Source of the DNA: Chitinophagaceae bacterium
GTDB taxonomy: Bacteria > Bacteroidota > Bacteroidia > Chitinophagales > Chitinophagaceae
Length of the DNA stretch: 64,000 nt
Direction: 5' to 3'
NCBI GenBank assembly: GCA_016713085.1
Contig: JADJPV010000006.1
Location: forward strand, 62,001-126,000
Positions 8,430 through 17,502 of this stretch are shown here, piece by piece. A program made the position numbers and the translations under genes. The notes beneath the pieces were generated by a model. It was not told the origin of the DNA and ran no database searches. It worked only from the letters and a program-made list of their open reading frames with translations. The first letter of the stretch is position 1, and each line of letters begins with the position of its first letter.

Positions 8430-10070
8430 TTAAAGGGACACACCTCTTTTCCATGGAATAAAATCGTCCTGATTCAGCAGTACAGCTTTGGGTGTTACTT
8501 CACCACTGGCAGCTTTAATGCAGTACTCCAGAATTTCCTCTCCCATTTCTTCAATGGTTTTTTCGCCTTCAATCACCGGACCGCAATCAATATCAATAAT
8601 ATCCTTCATGCGTTTGGTGAGTTTGCTGTTGGTTGATACTTTTATTGTGGGACAAACAGGATTACCTGTTGGCGTTCCCAATCCGGTTGTAAATAAAATT
8701 AAAGTTGCTCCGCTGGCTGCTTTACCTGTTGTTGCTTCCACATCATTGCCCGGAGTACAAACCAAACTTAAGCCGGGTTTTGTAACAGGTTCAGTATAAT
8801 CCAATACATCAACAATGGGCGATGTGCCGCCTTTTTTGGCAGCACCTGCACTTTTAATTGCATCAGTAATTAATCCATCTTTAATATTTCCGGGCGATGG
8901 GTTCATATGAAAACCGGAACCAACTTTTAGAGCCTGGTCGTTATACGCCGTCATGAGATGAATAAACTTTTCTGCACTTTCCTTTTCAATGGTACGGTCA
9001 ATCAGTTCCTGTTCAACACCGCATAACTCAGGAAATTCAGCCAGTAATATTTTACCCCCTAATGCAACGACCAGATCAGAACAGTAACCAACTGCAGGAT
9101 TTGCTGAGATACCGCTGAAGCCATCACTGCCGCCGCATTTAACCCCAATACATAATTTATCAAGTGATGCAGGTTTGCGTTCAAGTTTATTGATCTCAAT
9201 TAACCCTGCAAAGGTTTTACGGATTGCTTCTGCAATCAACAGTTCTTCACTCTGTGATTGCTGCTGTTCAAAAATATAAACCGGTTTATCAAAGTTGGGG
9301 TTGTGCTGTTTCAGGTCGTTTGTAAAATCCGATACCTGCAGATTCTGGCAACCAAGACTTAATACAGTAATACCGGCAACATTTGGATGATCTGCATAAG
9401 CAGCGAGTAATTTACTCAGCACGGCTGCATCCTGACGAATACCGCCGCAACCACCCTGGTGATTTAAAAATTTAATGCCGTCAACATTTTTAAACGGACG
9501 ATTCTTATGCTGCTGGGCGGAAGGTGAAAGATCAACAGATGAAACATCTTCTCCCTTTTGATAAGCTTCGAGCAACTGATGTGTATAGCTTTTGTACTTC
9601 GCAGTAACTGCATAACCGAGTTCATTCTGCATGGCTTCACGAATCACATCCATGTTCCTGTTTTCACAAAAAACTGTGGGAATAAAAAGCCAGTAGTTGG
9701 CAGTGCCTACACGTCCATCAGATCTGTAATATCCATTAAAGGTCTTATTCTTAAATTTTGAAACATCAGGTGCGGTCCATTCATATTTTGCTTCCCTGTA
9801 TGCAAAAGGAAGCGCTGCATGTTTTACATTCTCTGTTGTCATTACGCCACCTGCAGGAATGGATGTTTGTGCTTTACCAACCAACACACCATACATGATC
9901 ACTTCATCACCAGGCTGCATCAGCCGTTCGAAAAATTTATGCTTCGATGCTACATTATCGTGTAATGTATATTCATTCCCGTTGAAGGAAATTACTTCTC
10001 CTTTTGACAGATCTGTTAAAGCCACAATTACATTATCCGCCGGATGCACTTTTAATACTTTATGCTTCAT
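8430..10070 (-). CDS. uxaA: Altronate dehydratase (UxaA family)
   Basis: A 546-residue dehydratase that removes water from D-altronate to give KDG. An N-terminal SAF domain (about 1-95, ending IPAGGVMTTENV) precedes the UxaA catalytic region with RSDGRVGTANYWLFIPTVFC, FLNHQGGCGG, VLSLGCQNLQ, GVKCGGSDGFSGISANPAVG and TTGLGTPTGNPVCPTIKVS; the conserved cysteines fit Fe-dependent dehydratases. Length is normal for the fused UxaA form. The start (10070) overlaps the end of uxaB by 11 bp, indicating translational coupling, and its substrate is the product of UxaB. The frame is intact. Confidence 0.93.
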   Translation of the reverse strand: MKHKVLKVHPADNVIVALTDLSKGEVISFNGNEYTLHDNVASKHKFFERLMQPGDEVIMYGVLVGKAQTSIPAGGVMTTENVKHAALPFAYREAKYEWTAPDVSKFKNKTFNGYYRSDGRVGTANYWLFIPTVFCENRNMDVIREAMQNELGYAVTAKYKSYTHQLLEAYQKGEDVSSVDLSPSAQQHKNRPFKNVDGIKFLNHQGGCGGIRQDAAVLSKLLAAYADHPNVAGITVLSLGCQNLQVSDFTNDLKQHNPNFDKPVYIFEQQQSQSEELLIAEAIRKTFAGLIEINKLERKPASLDKLCIGVKCGGSDGFSGISANPAVGYCSDLVVALGGKILLAEFPELCGVEQELIDRTIEKESAEKFIHLMTAYNDQALKVGSGFHMNPSPGNIKDGLITDAIKSAGAAKKGGTSPIVDVLDYTEPVTKPGLSLVCTPGNDVEATTGKAASGATLILFTTGLGTPTGNPVCPTIKVSTNSKLTKRMKDIIDIDCGPVIEGEKTIEEMGEEILEYCIKAASGEVTPKAVLLNQDDFIPWKRGVSL

Positions 10071-11598
10071 TTCTTTCTGCTTTTTCGTTGTTTAAATGAT
10101 GATCCTTCATCGTCAGTAACACGCCTCTTTCCAATATTGACTCAAGGCAGTTCTGCACAGCAAAGGTAAACCCGGGAAGTGAAGTAAGGTCATCATCCCA
10201 TAAGTTTTCGTTAGCCAGCACTTTCTTCACAACGTCGGCTGCCTCATTGTTATTCCAGAGCTGATGAAAATAACCGGCCCGTTCATCGTGTACGGGATAG
10301 GCAACTCCGTTCAGTTCACCATAGTATGTGCCGCTTTCGCCGGGTGCACATTTCATAAACAGGATATAAGCAGCAAAGCCCATGGCCATTAAGCCCGGAA
10401 CATACAGATCATGTTTAAAATGCTGTTGAAGCAGTGGTACGTTCCGCATTTTCATTTTATGTGTATAATGCAGTGATATGCTGATCCATTTATGATCGAG
10501 AAAAGGATTCCGAAAGCGGTCGAGTACTTTTTTTGAGAAGTCAGCTGTTTCACTTTCAGCAATCAGTTCACTGTTTAAGCAGGGAGCAAGTTCATGATAG
10601 ATGAGGTTGTGAATATACATGGCCATCCACTTGTTTTCCATGGCTTCTTTCACCGTTTCAAACCCAGCCAGGTAAGCAAGTGCACAGCTGAAAGTATGTG
10701 TGCCGTTCAGCAAACGGAGTTTCAGCCCCCTGTATTTTTTTATGTTGGGGGTAATCAAAACCGTATCATCTGCTTTAGCAAAACTTAAAATCTCTTTTAC
10801 TTCTGGCTTTGCAGATTCAATGGCCCACAAGCTGTACACTTCACTCATGATCATCAGCTCATCAGTATATCCAAGTTTTGCTTCTGTTTCTTTTTTCTGT
10901 GCATCAGGAAGTTTACCGGGAACAATACGGTCAACCAGTGAATTACAGAAGCAGTTGGCATTCTCCAGCCAGTCAATAAATGAATACTCAAAATTATTGA
11001 GATGTGCCAGCTCCATTACAATGGATTGAAGTTTGGTTCCATTATCTGTAATGAGTTCTGTTGGTACAATCACCATTCCCTTTGCTGCATCACCATTAAA
11101 TACTTTATAACGTTCATACAAAAACGCCAGCAGTTTTGCCGGAAAAGAAACAGGTGGGTTGCCATTGATCTGATCATTTTCAATCAACACAATTCCTACT
11201 TCTGTTGTATTGGAAATAATGATCTGCATTTCAGGATTGGCAGCACAGGCCAGCACTTCCTTCCATTGTGATTTGGCTGACAATACCCTGCTGACAGATG
11301 CATTGATAATATATTCTTCTGTAATTTTCTGCTGACTGATTCCTCTTACACAATGAGTAAATAATCCATCCTGTGCTTTATACACATCGATATCTCCGTC
11401 GGTTGATTTTACAGCAACTATACGTCCGTTGAAAATTCCCTGTTTATTCGCTTTATCAATATAATAATCGGGTAAGGCACTCAGTAAAACGCCTGTACCA
11501 AACTGCAATACTTTCTCAGGCAGTTCAAACAACTCTTTAGCAGGTACTGATTGAACCGTACCATTTAGCTGAGACAGTATTTTTTTTGATAATTGCAT
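10060..11598 (-). CDS. uxaB: Tagaturonate reductase (altronate oxidoreductase)
   Basis: A 512-residue member of the long-chain mannitol dehydrogenase family that reduces D-tagaturonate to D-altronate with NADH. Diagnostic segments are LQFGTGVLLSALPDYYIDKAN (N-terminal nucleotide-binding entry), the IISNTTEVGI strand, NCFCNSLVDRIVPG, KKYRGLKLRLLNGTHTFSCALAYLAG with the catalytic Lys region, and FLDHKWISISLHY. It is the middle step between UxaC and UxaA, and its 3' end overlaps uxaA by 11 bp. UxuB (fructuronate reductase) is the main alternative within the superfamily, but the UxaA partner favours UxaB. Confidence 0.92.
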   Translation of the reverse strand: MQLSKKILSQLNGTVQSVPAKELFELPEKVLQFGTGVLLSALPDYYIDKANKQGIFNGRIVAVKSTDGDIDVYKAQDGLFTHCVRGISQQKITEEYIINASVSRVLSAKSQWKEVLACAANPEMQIIISNTTEVGIVLIENDQINGNPPVSFPAKLLAFLYERYKVFNGDAAKGMVIVPTELITDNGTKLQSIVMELAHLNNFEYSFIDWLENANCFCNSLVDRIVPGKLPDAQKKETEAKLGYTDELMIMSEVYSLWAIESAKPEVKEILSFAKADDTVLITPNIKKYRGLKLRLLNGTHTFSCALAYLAGFETVKEAMENKWMAMYIHNLIYHELAPCLNSELIAESETADFSKKVLDRFRNPFLDHKWISISLHYTHKMKMRNVPLLQQHFKHDLYVPGLMAMGFAAYILFMKCAPGESGTYYGELNGVAYPVHDERAGYFHQLWNNNEAADVVKKVLANENLWDDDLTSLPGFTFAVQNCLESILERGVLLTMKDHHLNNEKAERNEA

Positions 11599-11706
11599 TT
11601 CTCTTTATTTCTGCCCGATGTTGATTTGCTTATCCATTTGGTTTCCATTTCTCTCCAAATACCCGGTGAGCGTTTATTTTATGAGCGGGCTTTTACCGAT
11701 ATCACC

Positions 11707-13611
11707 TCATTTCTTAACTGCCTGCTGAAGCAGCCATTTCACAAGATCTTCTGCCGCTTTATAATTCTCGAATTCTGCAGGCAACAGTTTCCTGTTATCA
11801 ATGTATTCATTATAAACCCATGGATCGCCAACAGCAAACACGGTTCCTTTGCCATACTTTGCAACAGCAATGATCACCGCATTATCTTTTGTTACCAATG
11901 CTTTTGCAGGAGCTTTTATATTCAGTTCACTGAGTTCTTTCAGGAACATTCTTTTTGTTGTTTTGAAAACAGGATTGTTTGTGCCGGGTAATACTTCACC
12001 CTGCATATACGTATCATTCTTCACCATGTTTAAACTGGTATTGGTGAATGTGATCCCAAATTTATTTGCAAGCAGGTTTAAATGCGGCAGATCGCAGTTG
12101 TTACTGTCGTTGGCCATGATCACCAACACACCGCCTGCCTTTACCCAATTGCTGATAACTGTTGCATCTGTTGCAGAAACAAAATTCGGTTTTGGATTAT
12201 CACGGATATGATCAGGATCAACCATTACATATACCGATGCTTTACTGAGATTGGCTGCAGTTGGAGCAACATCTAATGATTTAAGATTTGCACCATAGCG
12301 TTCAAAAATAGTTCCCAATGTATAATAACCACCATGACTTCTTTCTTCCCATGTATAATGCCAGTAACTCATTTCATCGCCTGCATCTTTCTTTTTCTCA
12401 CTGTTGAACCAGCGGTCGAGTAAAACTGTTTTTCCTTTGCCTGTTGATTGCGTGGGTAACTGTTCCATTTCGCCAGCAGCCAATAAAAAAGCGCCAACAC
12501 CTTTTGCATCGTTCACAATTACATCTTCGCTCATGTAATAAGCAAAGCTGCCATCACGGTAAGGTTTGCCTCCAAGTCCGGAAACTTTTACTGTTCCATG
12601 TAAATTCGTTTGACCGTTTTCTTCTTTGATGAAACGCTTTACAATTCCATCGTAACCTTTTTTAGCAATAGAAAGTTTAGCAGCAGGTAAATAACCTTTG
12701 CGTACACCTTTTGCTACAGCATATACAAATTGAGAGGAAGCAGATGCTTCAAAATAATTTTTTTCTTTGTTTGGCCCGTTATAGTTCATTACATCATACC
12801 ACAAACCAGTTGCCGGATCCTGTTGTTTTTCGATAGCATTTACCAAACGGTTGAGAATTGCGATCAGGTCATTACGTTTGGGATGATTGACAGGAAAATA
12901 ATCCAGTGCATCAACCAATGCATCTGCATACCAGCCCATTGCCCTGCCCCAAAAATGTGGTGAAGTGCCTGTTGTTTTATTGGCCCATTGCTGTTGTTTA
13001 CTTTCATCCCATGCATGATATAGTAACCCTGTTTTGGGATCTCTTGCATGTTTTTCCATCCAGATAAACTGGTTGGCAATATCATTAAAGGCGCTGTCTT
13101 CATGAAATAACATTGCATACTCTGCATAAAACGGAGCGCCCATGTACAAGCCATCGAGCCACATCTGGTTGGTGTAAATTTTCTTGTGCCAGAAACCGCC
13201 TTCATTGGTGCGTGGATGTGTGCGTAACTGATCACGGAGATGCATGGCTGCTTTTTTATACTTCTCTGCACCGGTTATTCGATAAAGCATTAACACCAAC
13301 TTGCCATTGTTTACATGGTCGATGTTGTATTCTTCCAGTTCGTAGCCTTTAATACTGCCATCATTCTGTACGAAATAATCTATTCTCGATTTGAGTGAAT
13401 TGTAATAACGCACATCACCTGTACGCATCCATAAACTTTCAAACCCTTTCAGCACCACACCCATATCGTAGCTCCATTTGGTGCGGCTGCCAATGGGCAA
13501 ACTGTCGGGCCAGATTTTATCTACTGTTGCAGCAACCTTTTCACTGTATTTTGTTTGAGCGGTTGACTGTAATGTGAATGCAAGCAATGCTATTATGATC
13601 AGTTTCTTCAT
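11707..13611 (-). CDS. GH105 unsaturated uronyl hydrolase with GATase1-like C-domain
   Basis: Secreted enzyme (signal peptide MKKLIIIALLAFTLQSTAQ) of the GH105/GH88 group, which releases the unsaturated uronate left by pectate or rhamnogalacturonan lyases, supplying the KduI branch. The (alpha/alpha)6 barrel fills about residues 20-395 with DHVNNGKLVLMLYRITG, TNQMWLDGLYMGAPFYAEYA (catalytic Asp in WLDGLYMG), SPHFWGRAMGWYADALVDAL and YFEASASSQF. Residues about 398-634 form a second domain with Rossmann-like strands (SVYVMVDPDH, GGVLVIMANDSNNCDL, GTVFAVGDPWVYNE) that looks DUF4350/GATase1-like without the usual catalytic Cys. The start at 13611 is preferred over the in-frame ATG at 13632 because it begins the signal peptide. 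Confidence 0.87.
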   Translation of the reverse strand: MKKLIIIALLAFTLQSTAQTKYSEKVAATVDKIWPDSLPIGSRTKWSYDMGVVLKGFESLWMRTGDVRYYNSLKSRIDYFVQNDGSIKGYELEEYNIDHVNNGKLVLMLYRITGAEKYKKAAMHLRDQLRTHPRTNEGGFWHKKIYTNQMWLDGLYMGAPFYAEYAMLFHEDSAFNDIANQFIWMEKHARDPKTGLLYHAWDESKQQQWANKTTGTSPHFWGRAMGWYADALVDALDYFPVNHPKRNDLIAILNRLVNAIEKQQDPATGLWYDVMNYNGPNKEKNYFEASASSQFVYAVAKGVRKGYLPAAKLSIAKKGYDGIVKRFIKEENGQTNLHGTVKVSGLGGKPYRDGSFAYYMSEDVIVNDAKGVGAFLLAAGEMEQLPTQSTGKGKTVLLDRWFNSEKKKDAGDEMSYWHYTWEERSHGGYYTLGTIFERYGANLKSLDVAPTAANLSKASVYVMVDPDHIRDNPKPNFVSATDATVISNWVKAGGVLVIMANDSNNCDLPHLNLLANKFGITFTNTSLNMVKNDTYMQGEVLPGTNNPVFKTTKRMFLKELSELNIKAPAKALVTKDNAVIIAVAKYGKGTVFAVGDPWVYNEYIDNRKLLPAEFENYKAAEDLVKWLLQQAVKK

Positions 13612-13649
13612 GTTTCTTTTTATATGAGTCAATTATACTAAGTTCAATC

Positions 13650-15293
13650 TTACCACTTAACTTCTTTTGCGTTGGTACCAAACTCTGTAAGCAACTTTTC
13701 CTTTGCATTAGCGCCATTTGTATTTTTTATAGTGATGTTCTTTACACGGTCGCCACTTATACGAAACAGTAATTCACTTCCATCTTTGTAAGTAATCTTA
13801 TCAAACGTAATATTATCACTGTTGAGAATATCAACAACAGGGCTGGTTTCAGTTGAAATGATCTGAATGTTTTTGAAAGTAATACCACTCGATTCCTGCA
13901 CATCAATTCCTTTGTCGGCTTGCAGCACCATATTCTCAAGTACAATATCTTTTACATGCACTTAAGGAAGTCCTCTTACAAAAATGCCTTTAGCAGCACC
14001 ATTGCAATACACATTGCTGATATGGAAATTTCTAAACACCGGTGTTGTTTCATCAACCGGCTTTAATTCCACTTTAGGTAATTCTCTTTTTTCACCTAAG
14101 AGGGGAACAGGATCTTTCGCCATATAATACATATCAAACAAAATGGCTTCAGCAGGAATATCCTTCATGTAGATATCTTTAATGAAGATATTTTCTACTA
14201 TACCACCACGACCTCTTGTTGTTTTAAAACGAAGACCAATATCTGTACCAATGAATGTACAATTGCTGATGTACATGTTTCTTGCACCACCACTCATTTC
14301 ACTTCCAATTACAAAACCACCATGCGACGCATAAACAGTACAACCACGAATGATCACATTCTGCGTTGGCATTGCCCGTTTGCGGCCTTCTGCATCACGA
14401 CCGCTCTTCATACACAATGCATCATCCCCAACATCAAACACAGAATTTTCAATGAGTACATTGCTGCAGCTTTCTACATCAATACCATCACCATTCTGCG
14501 CATACCAGGGATTCTTTACAAAAACATTGCGAACGGTTAAGTGCTCACTCATCAACGGATGTAAACACCATGCTGCTGAGTTTTGAAATGTAACACCTTC
14601 GAGTAAAATATATTTACAGTTTGTAATCAGTACCATGTTGGGCCTCAGAAAATCTTTAATGCTTTCGTAATAGGGTGCATCTCTTTCCGGCTTTATCTCG
14701 CCGGGGTTAGCAGGGCCTTTGCTTGCTTTCAAAAATGCTTCTGATGGATACCATGTTTTTTTATCATCACTCAAAACACCACCTGACTCAACTAATTTTT
14801 TCCATTGACCTGCAGTCAGTTTATCACTTTTTACAGATCTCCATCCATCACCATTGCCATCAATAATTCCTTTACCTGTAATAGCGATGTTACTTGCACC
14901 TGTTGCTGAGACAGGAGATTGGTTACGCATCTGTGGTAAACCTTCCCAGTTTGCTTTCACCAATGGATACTGTGATTTATCGGCTGTGAACAACAATGTA
15001 GCACCTGTTGCCAAATGCAGGTTTACATTACTCTTCAACACAACAGGTCCTGTTAACCATAAACCGGCAGGAACCAATACCACACCTCCCCCTTTTTTAT
15101 TGCAGGCATCTATTGCATTGTTGATTGCTTTCGTATTGAGAACATGTCCGTCGGGAACAGCACCGAATTTTACAATACTGCTGGTATCCTTTTTAAATTT
15201 GGGAGCAATGATCACCGGCATTTTTGCATTGAACTGAGCAAAAGAGAATAAGCCAACTGTAAGAACAGATACTATGAGAATTACTTTTTTCAT
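13650..15293 (-). pseudogene. GH28 polygalacturonase with in-frame stop
   Basis: Secreted (signal about 1-19) right-handed beta-helix glycosidase of family 28, which hydrolyses galacturonan. Active-site signatures are present: QNGDGIDVES (about 265-274), VGDDALCMKSG (about 286-296), SHGGFVIGSEMSGG (about 322-335) and LRFKTTRGRGG (about 352-362). The frame is open for 443 codons, then meets TAA at 13962-13964, and continues in the same frame for another 103 residues of beta-helix (HVKDIVLENMVLQADKGIDV onward). The family normally has a Glu at this point (RGLPE-type), so a G-to-T change GAA to TAA explains it. Without read-through the product loses the last coils. The full frame is 547 codons. 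Confidence 0.88.
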
Positions 15294-15390
15294 TGAAGCG
15301 TTGAATCGTTAAAAGATATTATTTACACTGGTTTACGGTTCACAAGTTTACCTTTATGGGGCAGCATATTCAAGCATTTCGGGTGCTTTA

Positions 15391-15420
15391 TTTACGCAAT
15401 CGATACCGGGAACGAGGTCA
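15391..15420. promoter_or_regulatory. Candidate operator upstream of GH28
   Basis: Thirty bases beginning tttacgcaatcgataccggg match 25 of 30 positions of the site at 37991-38020 between susC and lacI, including the inverted ATCG...AACGA halves. It lies 98-127 bp upstream of the GH28 start and just after the stop of the preceding gene. A second half-site, GAATCGTTAAAAG, is at 15303-15315. Binding by the LacI protein at 38142 is inferred. Confidence 0.58.
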
Positions 15421-15421
15421 T

Positions 15422-15858
15422 TTATTTTATAACTTTTACAGCCTGGCGTGCCAGCATTTTCCAGCCACCTTTTTCCAGCTGCCAAACCGTCATCAGTTTT
15501 AAATTCACTTCACCGGGCTTGCCATTATCATTGGTTTTTGCCGACAAATTAAAGCACACAACTGCAACCTTACCGCTCATGGTTATTTTCTGCTCAGTAA
15601 AATCACAGGTTACAAAATCAGATTTGCCGCTTACAATTGCTTCAACAAATTCCTGTTTTGTTTCAACCTTGCCACCGCTATGTCCATAGTTCAATTGATC
15701 AGAAGCTATGCTTTCAAGAGCATTCCTTTCGCCGCTGATCATTGCCAGTCTCAGGTTTTCAACAGCAGCTGCTACCTGCTTTTCTTTTTTCGATTGAGAG
15801 AAAGAACATAAAGAGGTTACTGAAAAAACAAAAGCAAAAAAAAGTTCTTATACTTCAT
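15422..15858 (-). pseudogene. Secreted SnoaL/DUF4440-like protein, frameshift in signal region
   Basis: Small protein of the NTF2/SnoaL-like (DUF4440) fold; such proteins often bind or process small ligands but the function here is unknown. The intact portion (15422-15742) contains SDQLNYGHSGGKVETKQEFV and the closing strands KLMTVWQLEKGGWKMLARQ. A start at 15856-15858 gives MKYKNFF followed by a stop; adding one base to the A8/T8 run at 15836-15843 yields MKYKNFFFAFVFSVTSLCSFSQ-type signal peptide joined to KKEKQVAAAVENLRLAMISG. The rebuilt protein is about 145 aa. It sits between the Gfo/Idh gene and GH28. Likely a homopolymer undercall. Confidence 0.75.
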
Positions 15859-15896
15859 GTTTGATTTTTTTAATTCTTAAAATGACTGTACTGTTT

Positions 15897-17291
15897 TTAA
15901 AATCTGTTAGCCAAAGGTACCAGGTCTGTTAACTCACTGATTTTTACAGGCCGTTTTAACTGAATACTTTTCCTTGCGGCAATACCAATCAATATCGACA
16001 TTGCACCTTCTCTTGTTCCTGCCATAACATGATGCGGATTGTCGTTGATATCTGTAAACATCCTGCGTTGCATACGAACATCTCCGCCACCATGTCCACC
16101 ACGTATTTTTGGAGTTGTATATACTTCGTAATCTTTTCCAAAATTATCCCATGCAAGAATTTCCCGAACCTCACCGGCAACCGCATCATCTGCATTGCTC
16201 ATTTCTATTGCAGGACGTTTTGCTTGGTCGTCGGGTGTTTTTTGCAGGTAAGTAATATCTTCCCAGGTTTCAATTCTTCCTTTCATTCCATTGAAAGCAA
16301 TCTGCCAGCCTTCATATGCCGAATAGGTAGTGAGAGAATAATTCACCGTTACACCATTTGCATAAATGATCTGTGCACTCATCTTGTCATAAATATCAAT
16401 CTCGTTACTCCATACACAACCGTCACGGATGTAGCCATCGTGCTGCTCATTGTTTACATATAAATTGACGTTGTGTTTATTGGCAGTGATGTCCCAAAAG
16501 AATTTGCAATTAGATTTGTGTTCGCAACCACGGCACTTGGTACCACGGAACTCATTGTTCTTTCCGTAATGTTCGAGCGAACCATAAGCACTTACTTCAA
16601 CCGGTTCGCTATTGAGCCACCAGTTGAGCAAATCAAAATGATGGGTTGCTTTATGCACCCACAGCGAGCCACCTTTTGCCATGCGGCCATGCCAGCGACG
16701 GAAATAATCGGAACCATGACTCACATTCAAATACCAGTTGAAATCAACAGAAGTAATTTTTCCAACACGATTAGCAGCCAGCAGTTCTTTTAATTGCATA
16801 GCATGTACGCTGTGGCGGTAGTTAAAGGCTACGGTTACTTTTTTTCCTGATTTTTTTTCTGCTGCTAAAATGTTCCTGCATTTATCTTCATCGGTGGTCA
16901 TTGGTTTTTCAGTAATTACATTAAAGCCTGCATTAAGAGCTTTAATAATAATTTCATCATGCGTTGCATCAACGGTGGTTACGATAACATAATCAGCTTT
17001 AATCTGTTTCAGCATTTCATCCACGTTTACAAATGTGGGGCAGCTTACACCCATATATTCTTTGCCATACGCAAGACGGCCGGGATTAATATCACACAAT
17101 CCCACGAATTCGCAGGCATCTTTAAATTGACTTACAATTTGTTTGCCCCACAAACCTGTACCACGGACACCCGTACCAACAAGAGCAAGTTTTAATTTAT
17201 TGGCTGAGCCTGACGCAAGTGAAGTGAATGGATGCAGCATTAAAGATGCTCCGGCTGCGGCAGTGTATTTAACGAATGATCTTCTTTCCAT
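15897..17291 (-). CDS. Gfo/Idh/MocA oxidoreductase with Cys cluster
   Basis: A 464-residue NAD(P)-dependent oxidoreductase with an N-terminal Tat-like signal (ERRSFVKYTAAAGASLMLHP). The dinucleotide fold is LKLALVGTGVRGTGLWG (about 33-49), the conserved EKP is in GFNVITEKPMTTDEDKC (about 124-140), and the substrate domain carries FNYRHSVHAMQLKELL and GGSLWVHKATHHFDLLNWWL. It has an inserted CRGCEHKSNC segment (about 250-259) that could bind a metal. The substrate is unknown; modified uronates, inositols or rhamnose-type sugars are acted on by relatives. It sits next to GH43 and GH28 within the pectin locus, and a GATCGTTAC half-operator lies 31 bp upstream. Confidence 0.84.
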   Translation of the reverse strand: MERRSFVKYTAAAGASLMLHPFTSLASGSANKLKLALVGTGVRGTGLWGKQIVSQFKDACEFVGLCDINPGRLAYGKEYMGVSCPTFVNVDEMLKQIKADYVIVTTVDATHDEIIIKALNAGFNVITEKPMTTDEDKCRNILAAEKKSGKKVTVAFNYRHSVHAMQLKELLAANRVGKITSVDFNWYLNVSHGSDYFRRWHGRMAKGGSLWVHKATHHFDLLNWWLNSEPVEVSAYGSLEHYGKNNEFRGTKCRGCEHKSNCKFFWDITANKHNVNLYVNNEQHDGYIRDGCVWSNEIDIYDKMSAQIIYANGVTVNYSLTTYSAYEGWQIAFNGMKGRIETWEDITYLQKTPDDQAKRPAIEMSNADDAVAGEVREILAWDNFGKDYEVYTTPKIRGGHGGGDVRMQRRMFTDINDNPHHVMAGTREGAMSILIGIAARKSIQLKRPVKISELTDLVPLANRF

Positions 17292-17321
17292 ATGGCAATT
17301 TTTTATTTGTATTATAAATAA

Positions 17322-17332
17322 GCGATCGTTAC
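17322..17332. promoter_or_regulatory. Half-site resembling pectin-locus operators
   Basis: GCGATCGTTAC differs at one position from GCAATCGTTAC at the uxaC site (5427-5437). It is 31-41 bp upstream of the Gfo/Idh start at 17291. Single half-sites of this length occur by chance, so this is a weak call. Confidence 0.25.
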
Positions 17333-17357
17333 AATTTTTTTAGCCTCATCCCTCATT

Positions 17358-17378
17358 CCCTTCTCCAATAGAGAAGGG
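17358..17378. repeat. Intergenic hairpin unit (CCCTTCTC...GAGAAGGG)
   Basis: Perfect 8-bp arms CCCTTCTC and GAGAAGGG around a five-base loop, preceded by CCTCATCCCTCATT. It sits in the 211-bp spacer between the Gfo/Idh gene and GH43 with a second, different hairpin at 17483-17501. It looks like a dispersed palindromic unit; it could also stabilise or end transcripts. Confidence 0.5.
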
Positions 17379-17482
17379 ACGGTGCTTTATGAACTAACTC
17401 AACAATGAATCTTCCACATCATCATTTGTACTCCATTCAACTTTCTTACTCGTTTGCAAAGCAAGAGCTGTGTGTTGGCAAG

Positions 17483-17501
17483 TCTCCCCTTTCGGGGGAG
17501 A
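17483..17501. repeat. Intergenic hairpin unit at the GH43 3' end
   Basis: Arms TCTCCCC and GGGGAGA (loop TTTCG) directly abut the GH43 stop codon, and the pyrimidine/purine motif continues into the last codons (CCCCCTCTAAATC on the minus strand). There is no T-tract on the minus strand, so it is probably a dispersed palindrome with possible 3'-end stabilising effect. Confidence 0.5.
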
Positions 17502-17502
17502 T

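Noticed and set aside
11593..11991. Plus-strand frame of 132 codons over the uxaB-GH105 junction
   Set aside because: Overlaps the GH105 3' end antisense; no promoter or family match.
12864..13271. Minus-strand frame of 135 codons inside GH105
   Set aside because: Out-of-frame shadow; the GH105 frame carries the motifs.
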